NCBI GenBank assembly: GCA_934149275.1
Contig: CAKPEG010000032.1
Location: 1 to 11,694, forward strand
Source: an uncultured Clostridia bacterium
GTDB lineage: Bacteria > Bacillota > Clostridia > TANB77 > CAG-508
Direction of reading: 5' to 3'
DNA length: 11,694 bases
Numbering within the stretch: position 1 is the stretch's first letter; each line of letters begins with the position of its first letter. A model generated the notes under the pieces. It ran no database searches. It had not been told where the DNA came from and was given only the letters and a program-made list of their open reading frames with translations. Position numbers and translations under genes: made by a program. Positions 7,858 through 11,694 of the stretch are shown here, piece after piece.

Positions 7858-8214
7858 TTATTTAAATATATCTTTAGTAAAGTTCTTAATTATTTGAATT
7901 ATTCCAGATGATGCAAATGCAATACATGCACCTACTATATATACAACTGCATGTTGTTTTATTTGTGCTTTATCACTTGGTGCTGAAGTCATATACTTTA
8001 TTGCTAATACAACTAGCATTACAGAACCCATTCCAATTGCTACTACTTGAAATACTCCAACAGTAATATTAATTAAATTTGTAAAGCTTCCCGTTGCATT
8101 AGCATTAGGGTCTATTCTGTCTGTTGCCATTGCAAAATTAGATAATATAAATAATACTAATATTATCGTCATACAAGAGAGTAAAATTTTATTGTAAATT
8201 TTATTTTTTCTCAT
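7858..8214 (-). CDS. T4SS pilin-like protein (VirB2/TrbC type)
   Basis: This 118-residue protein has a signal peptide (1-30, likely cut after AMA before TDRI), a short polar mature N-terminus, helix 1 (about 46-72), the loop IKYMTSAPSDKAQIKQHAVV (72-91) and helix 2 (about 92-112) ending in SGIIQIIKNF. That loop and the ending are nearly the same in the first pilin (8670-9047), so these two are the closest pair of the four. The start lies 13 bases after the stop of the preceding pilin, with AGGAAGG before the ATG. No promoter is visible in that gap, so expression depends on the upstream transcript. A terminator follows it. Confidence 0.82.
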   Translation of the reverse strand: MRKNKIYNKILLSCMTIILVLFILSNFAMATDRIDPNANATGSFTNLINITVGVFQVVAIGMGSVMLVVLAIKYMTSAPSDKAQIKQHAVVYIVGACIAFASSGIIQIIKNFTKDIFK

Positions 8215-8227
8215 AATTGTTTCCTTC

Positions 8228-8593
8228 CTATTTTAAAATTTCTCCTGCAAATGTCTCTGCTAATTTTACTAATGATACTGCTCCAAAAACTAACACACCG
8301 CCGATTATAAATGGTATTAATTTAGATTTAATATCAGCTTTCTCATTTGGAGAACTATACATATATTTTATTGCTAGAACCAATGCTGCTATAACAGCTA
8401 CACCTGCACCTATATATTGAAAAATACCTAATATAATATTACCTATTTCATATAGTGAATCAACTCCTTTTAATCCAGGTTTATCATCCACTAATGTTGT
8501 TGGATCTATTTCAGCAAACACACTGCTTGTTAAACTTACTATAAATAATATTACAATTAGTATACTTATTATTCTTGTTATTTTTTTATGCAT
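8228..8593 (-). CDS. T4SS pilin-like protein (VirB2/TrbC type)
   Basis: This 121-residue protein has a signal peptide (1-27, likely cut after SVFA before EID), a mature N-terminal stretch of about 22 residues, helix 1 (about 50-75), the loop IKYMYSSPNEKADIKSK (75-91) and helix 2 (about 92-112). The architecture is that of the other three pilins, but the loop (SPNEKADIK) and the second helix (LVFGAVSLVKLAETF) differ, so it is a separate paralogue rather than a recent copy. It starts only 20 bases after the terminator hairpin at 8613-8650, with GAAGGTGAG as a moderate ribosome binding site. With no room for a promoter, it should be expressed by read-through. Confidence 0.82.
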   Translation of the reverse strand: MHKKITRIISILIVILFIVSLTSSVFAEIDPTTLVDDKPGLKGVDSLYEIGNIILGIFQYIGAGVAVIAALVLAIKYMYSSPNEKADIKSKLIPFIIGGVLVFGAVSLVKLAETFAGEILK

Positions 8594-8612
8594 ATTCTCA
8601 CCTTCTTTTTAT

Positions 8613-8650
8613 AAAAAAAGATTATCATAAGAAAATGATAATCTTTTTTT
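8613..8650 (-). terminator. Symmetrical intrinsic terminator between first and second pilin genes (partial read-through expected)
   Basis: Positions 8613-8628 pair perfectly with 8635-8650: a 16-bp stem with a 6-base loop, ending in seven U. The outer seven pairs are A-U, so it can act in either direction. It sits 19 bases past the stop of the first pilin gene and 20 bases before the ATG of the second. Because no promoter fits between them, some transcription must pass it to express the two following pilins. Confidence 0.8.
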
Positions 8651-8669
8651 ATTATTCATTTCATTAATT

Positions 8670-9047
8670 CTAGTTACCATCACCGACTGCTTCTTTAGCG
8701 AAGTTCTTGATGATTTGGATAATTCCAGAAGCTGCAAATAAAACAACTGCACCAACTATGTATGCTGTAGCACTTTTCTTAATATCTGCTTTATCAGATG
8801 GTGCTGCAGATATGTATTTAATAGCTAATACTATTAACATAATAACTGCTATTGCTATACCAATAACTTGTGCAATACCTAATATATAATTTAAGATTGT
8901 TCCAAATCTATTTGATGCTGCTCCTGCTTGTCCATTTGGTTTGAAATCTACATCAGCAAATGCAACATTGTGTATTGCCATTGAAAATACTGCAACCATT
9001 AGTGCTATAGAAAATATTCTGAATATTGTTTTCTTACTCATCTTCAT
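8670..9047 (-). CDS. T4SS pilin-like protein (VirB2/TrbC type), first of the cluster and probably the most expressed
   Basis: This 125-residue protein starts MKMSKKTIFRIF. I chose the ATG at 9047 because AAGGAGG lies nine bases upstream. The longer frame beginning at 9113 would prefix a basic 22-residue stretch that spoils the signal peptide and starts within the mRNA leader. Signal peptide 1-31 (likely cut after VAFA before DVD) is followed by a polar stretch, helix 1 (about 50-77), the loop IKYISAAPSDKADIKKS (77-92) and helix 2 (about 95-114) with SGIIQIIKNF. It has its own extended -10 promoter upstream and a terminator just downstream. This is the usual way to make one subunit in excess, fitting a major pilin. 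The role as pilin rests on family architecture and context. Confidence 0.85.
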   Translation of the reverse strand: MKMSKKTIFRIFSIALMVAVFSMAIHNVAFADVDFKPNGQAGAASNRFGTILNYILGIAQVIGIAIAVIMLIVLAIKYISAAPSDKADIKKSATAYIVGAVVLFAASGIIQIIKNFAKEAVGDGN

Positions 9048-9103
9048 CTCTTTTCTCCTCCTTTTTATATTTGAATTAATCATTTTTTTCCTTATATAAT
9101 TTG

Positions 9104-9132
9104 ATTTTAGCACACTTTATTTTTTTTGTACA
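9104..9132 (-). promoter_or_regulatory. Promoter of the first pilin gene (extended -10)
   Basis: On the minus strand TGTACA (9127-9132) and TAAAAT (9104-9109) are 17 bases apart, with TGC immediately before the -10 (extended -10). Transcription would start near 9097, giving a leader of about 50 bases. The -35 is weak (4 of 6), which the TGn extension could offset. Confidence 0.55.
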
Positions 9133-9161
9133 GCTTTTTTTAATTTTTTTTATTTTTCTTG

Positions 9162-9200
9162 CATACAATTAATCATATAATTAATTTTTCTTATTGTATG
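9162..9200. promoter_or_regulatory. Nested inverted repeats upstream of the first pilin promoter
   Basis: CATACAAT (9162-9169) is repeated inverted as ATTGTATG (9193-9200). A second inverted repeat is nested inside: AATTAAT (9167-9173) with ATTAATT (9180-9186). The block ends about 30 bases upstream of the -35 element. This fits an activator or repressor site, but AT-rich sequence yields such repeats by chance. Confidence 0.3.
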
Positions 9201-9259
9201 GATTTTAATTTTTTAAGTAATCTTCTTTATTTTTTACTTTTTATTGTTTTTTATTTAAT

Positions 9260-9289
9260 AAATTAGAAAACTCCCTCAAACTGAGGGAG
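9260..9289 (-). terminator. Intrinsic terminator of the 93-residue gene
   Basis: CTCCCTCA (9271-9278) pairs with TGAGGGAG (9282-9289): an 8-bp GC-rich stem with a 3-base loop. On the minus strand TTTTCTAATTT follows (9270-9260). It lies about 40 bases past the stop at 9328 and isolates this gene from the T4SS cluster downstream. Confidence 0.8.
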
Positions 9290-9327
9290 AAAGATGTAAG
9301 ATATATCTTTTATCTTTTTTGGGGTAA

Positions 9328-9609
9328 CTACAACAATTGAATTCTCGCGCCTTTTACGAAGCCGAACTCATGTGTACCATTCATCAGTACTCCGTAAAAG
9401 TGATCAACATCGTCATCTCTGATTTCTACAATCCGGCCATAACCTTCATGTTTGATACCAGGTGCAATGTAACCACGACAATCGCCGGTGACTTTGACTG
9501 TATCATATAAGCGATACTTTTCTTTTCCATCGATCTGTACTGCAACTGGAATGTCAAACTCATCAACAACGAGCTGGATGTTAGAAAACATTGTGTTCTT
9601 TACCTTCAT
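9328..9609 (-). CDS. Hypothetical protein, 93 residues, orphan gene of atypical composition
   Basis: I do not recognise this protein. It has no signal peptide or membrane segment. Residues 29-92 are rich in beta-type, Gly/Asp-containing stretches (YRLYDTVKVTGDCRGYIAPG at 32-51, GYGRIVEIRDDDVDHFYGVL at 57-76, EFGFVKGARIQLL at 81-93), suggesting a small SH3-like beta barrel. That is inference. Two 60-base stretches of the gene counted by eye are 43% GC, against about 30% in VirB-region stretches, and it uses codons such as CCG and CGC that are rare nearby. It has a fully consensus promoter, a 75-base leader, AGGAGG six bases before the ATG, and its own terminator. It is therefore an independent, probably strongly expressed unit rather than part of the T4SS operon. 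The strong ribosome binding site and intact frame make it a real gene. Confidence 0.8.
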   Translation of the reverse strand: MKVKNTMFSNIQLVVDEFDIPVAVQIDGKEKYRLYDTVKVTGDCRGYIAPGIKHEGYGRIVEIRDDDVDHFYGVLMNGTHEFGFVKGARIQLL

Positions 9610-9659
9610 AATATACCTCCTGGGTAATAACCCTTATACTGAAAAAAATTGATAGTTAC

Positions 9660-9674
9660 TTTTTGGTATAAATA
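9660..9674 (-). promoter_or_regulatory. 15-base element shared with the leader of the 124-residue gene
   Basis: Plus-strand TTTTTGGTATAAATA here differs at one base from TTTTTAGTATAAATA at 10757-10771. Each lies just downstream of a TATAAT -10, near the transcription start of its gene. Here TGGTATAA (9664-9671) also forms an inverted repeat with TTATACCA (9692-9699), which overlaps the -10. A shared operator or RNA element is the simplest reading. Confidence 0.45.
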
Positions 9675-9690
9675 AACGTTACCTGTTAAA

Positions 9691-9719
9691 ATTATACCAT
9701 TTTTTAGGTCGTCTGTCAA
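9691..9719 (-). promoter_or_regulatory. Perfect consensus sigma-A promoter of the 93-residue gene
   Basis: On the minus strand TTGACA (9714-9719) and TATAAT (9691-9696) are separated by the ideal 17 bases, with TGG before the -10. Transcription would start near 9684. The leader contains GGGTTATTACCC directly before the AGGAGG, a small 4-bp hairpin next to the ribosome binding site that could modulate translation. Confidence 0.88.
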
Positions 9720-9839
9720 AAATCATTTATGTGATTTATTCTTATGTTTCTAGCAATTATTATGCTATTGGACTATTTTTTTTTCCGATATTTCTTGATA
9801 CTAATTTATGTATTTTTTATTTTTTGGGAAATATTTCTG

Positions 9840-9874
9840 GTTTAGTTAAGATGGAAGTTACCTCTTAATTAAAC
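9840..9874. other. Unexplained hairpin in the gap between the 93-residue gene and the tRNA
   Basis: The 205 bases between the two divergent promoters (9720-9924) hold no credible gene. Within them 9840-9851 (GTTTAGTTAAGA) pairs with 9863-9874 (TCTTAATTAAAC) over 12 bp with one G-T, loop 11. No U-tract follows on either strand, so it does not look like a terminator. ATATTTCT recurs near 9787, 9831 and 9893, without regular spacing. Confidence 0.35.
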
Positions 9875-9924
9875 TAGTTAAAATAAAATTTGGAATATTT
9901 CTTTATTTTTTGAGTATAATTGTA

Positions 9925-9954
9925 TTGACAAGAGGATATTATGCGTGCTATAAT
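9925..9954 (+). promoter_or_regulatory. Consensus promoter of the initiator tRNA gene
   Basis: TTGACA (9925-9930) and TATAAT (9949-9954) are 18 bases apart, with TGC immediately before the -10. Transcription would start near 9961, about 18 bases before the mature tRNA 5' end. Confidence 0.88.
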
Positions 9955-9978
9955 AGTTCATGAACTTAGTTATAACAT

Positions 9979-10054
<76 letters not shown>

Positions 10055-10060
10055 ACAAAT

Positions 10061-10100
10061 AAAGATTGAAATCTAAAAAGATTTCAATCTTTTGTTTTTT
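10061..10100 (+). terminator. Intrinsic terminator of the tRNA gene
   Basis: AAAGATTGAAATC (10061-10073) pairs perfectly over 13 bp with GATTTCAATCTTT (10080-10092), loop 6, and TGTTTTTT follows. It lies seven bases after the CCA end. Confidence 0.92.
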
Positions 10101-10290
10101 ATATGACTCTATGTCAATAGTTTGATGGTTAAATACTACTTCAACATTTACTATAAAATTTTGTATTTCATAAAAATGTTTGCTATGTGATAAAAATATT
10201 CTACAATATCTAATATTCGAATTTTCATATATTAATTTTGTCGTCTTTTAAGCTACTTCCCCTTGCTACTTATAAAATTTACAAGTAAGG
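10101..10290. other. Non-coding AT-rich gap with a weak hairpin at its end
   Basis: No open frame with a ribosome binding site is seen. 10265-10287 can form an imperfect hairpin (TACTT...AAGTA core with flanking CCTT/AAGG, 10261-10290) directly beyond the terminator of the 124-residue gene. It may be a second back-up hairpin at that transcript's 3' end. Otherwise I see nothing in this stretch. Confidence 0.3.
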
Positions 10291-10324
10291 AAAAACTCCA
10301 AGTCTGTTACAGACTCGGAGTTTT
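10291..10324 (-). terminator. Intrinsic terminator of the 124-residue gene
   Basis: AAAACTCC-A-AGTCTG (10292-10306) pairs with CAGACT-C-GGAGTTTT (10310-10324): 15 bp with a 3-base loop. The A/C mismatch (10300/10316) becomes U-G only in minus-strand RNA, and five U end the minus-strand copy. It is about 30 bases past the stop at 10354. Confidence 0.88.
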
Positions 10325-10353
10325 CTCTTGTACACCTAAGTGGTATACACGAA

Positions 10354-10728
10354 CTAGAAAGTATCCAATATTTCCAACGGATTTTCTGCATTAAACAATT
10401 CTTCCGTTTCCTGAATTGTGAGATTTTCGATTATCTCTCGTACTCTTTCACAGTCCATTACGTCCAGCATGGTTTTAAGAACTTTGCCTATGCAATCCAT
10501 TGTGAAATTCAATTTCACTGCTCTGAAGGAGTTCTTTCTCTCTTTTCCCTGAATCCGCACTAATATCGGTGCGATTTCTTCTGGAGTAATATCCGGAATC
10601 TGACTTGCAACTTTTTTTACCAGTTCAGATTTGCATTTAAGAACATCTCCATCAACAAAACTTACTTCAAAATACCTTCCTTTAGACGTCCGTCTTACCT
10701 TAACATCTTCACTTTCATAACTACTCAT
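10354..10728 (-). CDS. Hypothetical protein, 124 residues, orphan gene of atypical composition
   Basis: I do not recognise this protein. It is soluble and charged, with no signal peptide or membrane helix. The first third reads as beta-rich (KGRYFEVSFVDGDVLKCKSE at 16-35), the middle as IPDITPEEIAPILVRIQGKE (44-63), and the rest as helical (CIGKVLKTMLDVMDCERVRE at 79-98, then an acidic tail ending NPLEILDTF). The start is the ATG at 10728, seven bases after AGGAGG; an overlapping ATG upstream meets a stop after four codons. Two of three 60-base stretches counted are 40-42% GC (the third 33%), higher than the T4SS genes. It has a perfect consensus promoter whose -35 begins five bases after the comEA stop, and its own terminator. 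comEA has no terminator before it, so read-through from comEA is possible. It may be coregulated with the 93-residue gene, whose leader shares a 15-base element. Confidence 0.8.
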   Translation of the reverse strand: MSSYESEDVKVRRTSKGRYFEVSFVDGDVLKCKSELVKKVASQIPDITPEEIAPILVRIQGKERKNSFRAVKLNFTMDCIGKVLKTMLDVMDCERVREIIENLTIQETEELFNAENPLEILDTF

Positions 10729-10756
10729 ATGCCATCCTCCTATTGATATATTAAGG

Positions 10757-10774
10757 TTTTTAGTATAAATACTA
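10757..10774 (-). promoter_or_regulatory. Shared 15-base element and inverted repeat at the transcription start
   Basis: TTTTTAGTATAAATA (10757-10771) matches the element at 9660-9674 in 14 of 15 positions. Here TAGTAT-AA-ATACTA (10761-10774) is also a perfect inverted repeat at the predicted transcription start (about 10775), the place expected for an operator. As RNA it could form a small 6-bp hairpin with a 2-base spacer, which is too tight to be stable, so a DNA site is likelier. Confidence 0.45.
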
Positions 10775-10781
10775 TAATTGT

Positions 10782-10810
10782 ATTATACTTGTTGTTTCCT
10801 ATTATGTCAA
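10782..10810 (-). promoter_or_regulatory. Perfect consensus sigma-A promoter of the 124-residue gene
   Basis: On the minus strand TTGACA (10805-10810) and TATAAT (10782-10787) are 17 bases apart. Transcription would start near 10775, giving a leader of about 46 bases. Confidence 0.88.
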
Positions 10811-10814
10811 CTTT

Positions 10815-11426
10815 CTACTTTACTTTTATATATGCTTTTATATTCTCGAATTTACTTTCACCTATTCCTGGGACATTCTTTAAATCTTCTATCGTTTCAA
10901 ATTTTCCATTTTCTTTTCTGTACTCTACTATACTTGAAGCTAAGCTTTCACCTATTCCGTTCAAAGATTGTAATTCGTTTTCATCTGCTTTGTTAATATT
11001 TATTATTCCTTGAGCTGCGGTTGTATCACCAACAATCCCACTAGCACCATCATCTATTACTTCGGTTTCAATATCATTTATGTTCGGAATATAAATTTTT
11101 TGACCGTCTTCTAATTGATAAGCTAGATTTACATTTTTCAAATTAGCTTGTTCTGTTTTTCCGCCAGCCTTTTCAATTGCATCTGCTATTCTGGCACCTT
11201 CTTCTAATTCAATTACTCCTTGATTTTTCACTTCTCCTGTTATGTACACTTTTATATTTGTGTTGTTATTTTCATCTTCTTTTTCATTTTCAATAAAGTT
11301 TGATATGCTTATTTGATCTGTACTGTTTTTTTGATAATATATATCTACTATTTTAATTATTCCTATAATAGCTATGATTCCTATTCCTACTGCAATAATT
11401 AATTTTATCTTTTTTTCTTTATCCAT
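10815..11426 (-). CDS. comEA: ComEA-like competence DNA-binding protein (SLBB plus helix-hairpin-helix)
   Basis: In competent Gram-positive bacteria ComEA is the membrane-anchored receptor that binds double-stranded DNA outside the cell and passes it to the ComEC channel. The 203-residue protein has a short basic start (MDKEKKIK), one membrane anchor (about 8-27), a polar linker, an SLBB-type domain (about 57-113, VYITGEVKNQGVIELEEGAR), a second linker, and a C-terminal (HhH)2 domain (about 141-203) starting ININKADENELQSLNGIGES with the second hairpin VPGIGESKF (185-193). This is the full ComEA order and size. I chose the ATG at 11426, preceded by TAAGGAGG. The longer frame from 11504 would translate across a terminator-like hairpin and has no comparable site. 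No comEC is visible in the window. It has its own promoter, with a hairpin in the leader. Known alternatives are other SLBB/HhH proteins, but the combination is characteristic. Confidence 0.92.
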   Translation of the reverse strand: MDKEKKIKLIIAVGIGIIAIIGIIKIVDIYYQKNSTDQISISNFIENEKEDENNNTNIKVYITGEVKNQGVIELEEGARIADAIEKAGGKTEQANLKNVNLAYQLEDGQKIYIPNINDIETEVIDDGASGIVGDTTAAQGIININKADENELQSLNGIGESLASSIVEYRKENGKFETIEDLKNVPGIGESKFENIKAYIKVK

Positions 11427-11440
11427 TTTGTGCCTCCTTA

Positions 11441-11493
11441 AAAAAATAAAATACGGACCAAAATAATTCAAATTATTTATTGGCCCGTATTTT
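11441..11493 (-). terminator. Terminator-like hairpin in the comEA leader (candidate attenuator)
   Basis: 11448-11460 pairs with 11481-11493 (13 bp, with A/C at 11457/11484 becoming U-G in minus RNA), extended inward by a further A-U-rich stem (11462-11468 with 11471-11477). In minus-strand RNA it is followed by UUUUAUUUUUUU, then at once by the AAGGAGG of comEA. Since the comEA promoter is upstream of it, transcripts must pass it to express the gene. Confidence 0.75.
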
Positions 11494-11516
11494 CTAATAT
11501 TCAAATAACTGTATTT

Positions 11517-11545
11517 GTTATACTATATTTTCCTTTTATTGTCAA
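11517..11545 (-). promoter_or_regulatory. Consensus-like sigma-A promoter of comEA
   Basis: On the minus strand TTGACA (11540-11545) and TATAAC (11517-11522, one mismatch to consensus) are 17 bases apart. Transcription would start near 11510, so the leader is about 85 bases and contains the hairpin at 11448-11493. Confidence 0.8.
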
Positions 11546-11563
11546 TTGCTTTCGTATTACATC

Positions 11564-11573
11564 TTTCGACAAA
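11564..11573 (-). promoter_or_regulatory. Candidate Spo0A box upstream of the comEA promoter
   Basis: TTTGTCGAAA on the minus strand matches the Spo0A-box core TGTCGAA and the extended form completely. It lies 18 bases upstream of the -35 of comEA. A weaker TACGAAA lies nearer, around 11549-11555. It is functional only if the organism has Spo0A, which the window cannot show. Confidence 0.4.
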
Positions 11574-11668
11574 TAATTAACTATAAAGAAAAATACATAT
11601 TAAATTTTTTTATTAACTTAAAAGAACATTATATTTATTTTCTCGTTCCTTGCTAAAACATTTTCCCA

Positions 11669-11691
11669 CCTACTAAACTTTGTTTAGCAGG
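11669..11691 (-). other. Hairpin at the window edge, possible part of a regulatory RNA or transcript end
   Basis: CCTACTAAAC (11669-11678) pairs with GTTTAGCAGG (11682-11691), loop TTT; the A/C mismatch (11672/11688) is U-G in minus RNA. A related sequence, CCTTGCTAAAAC (11648-11659), could compete for the same partner. No U-tract follows on the minus strand, and on the plus strand the sequence leaves the window, so the function is open. I see no gene between 11574 and 11694. Confidence 0.3.
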
Positions 11692-11694
11692 TTA

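Noticed and set aside
9048..9113. Longer N-terminus for the first pilin (22 extra residues starting at 9113)
   Set aside because: It starts inside the predicted leader, lacks a good ribosome binding site, and would put a basic stretch before the signal peptide. The ATG at 9047 has AGGAGG nine bases upstream.
11427..11504. Longer N-terminus for ComEA (26 extra residues starting at 11504)
   Set aside because: The extra codons are the two arms of a terminator-like hairpin, and the ATG at 11426 has a strong AAGGAGG.

Overview
The window is low-GC DNA (roughly 30% by eye in most of it) with strong AGGAGG-type ribosome binding sites, sigma-A type promoters (TTGACA/TATAAT), intrinsic hairpin terminators and a tRNA whose CCA end is encoded. 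This fits a Firmicute, most likely a clostridial relative. I cannot place it lower than that from sequence alone. Nearly everything is on the minus strand, so transcription runs from high to low coordinates.

Positions 1-9047 hold a type IV secretion system (T4SS) gene cluster of the Gram-positive kind. In transcription order it has four small secreted two-helix pilin-like proteins (VirB2/TrbC type; 8670-9047, 8228-8593, 7858-8214, 7266-7673) and a PrgI-family (VirB3-like) membrane protein (6900-7235). Next come a membrane-anchored protein resembling a VirB4 N-terminal domain (5760-6899), the VirB4 ATPase (3765-5741), two tandem VirB6/TrbL-like polytopic proteins (2506-3747 and 518-2488), and the start of a single-pass protein that may be VirB8-like (1-452, cut by the window edge). 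Two promoters and two internal terminators divide the pilins into tiers: the first pilin alone, then two pilins reached by read-through, then a second promoter driving the last pilin plus the machine. No relaxase, VirD4 coupling protein, integrase or recombinase is visible, so nothing here shows that the cluster is a conjugative element.

Positions 9250-10810 are a different kind of region. An initiator tRNA (9979-10054, plus strand) with its own promoter and terminator is flanked by two orphan minus-strand genes of unknown function (93 and 124 residues). Both have visibly higher GC than the T4SS genes, perfect consensus promoters, their own terminators, and a shared 15-base element (14 of 15 identical) at the start of their transcripts.

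Positions 10815-11694 hold a ComEA-like DNA-binding competence protein with a consensus promoter. A terminator hairpin lies between that promoter and the ribosome binding site (a candidate attenuator), and a perfect 10-base Spo0A-type box lies just upstream. A T4SS with many pilins and no visible mobilisation genes, lying near comEA, raises the untested idea of a T4SS-related DNA-uptake machine, analogous in principle to the ComB system of Helicobacter. Proximity is the only evidence for that link.
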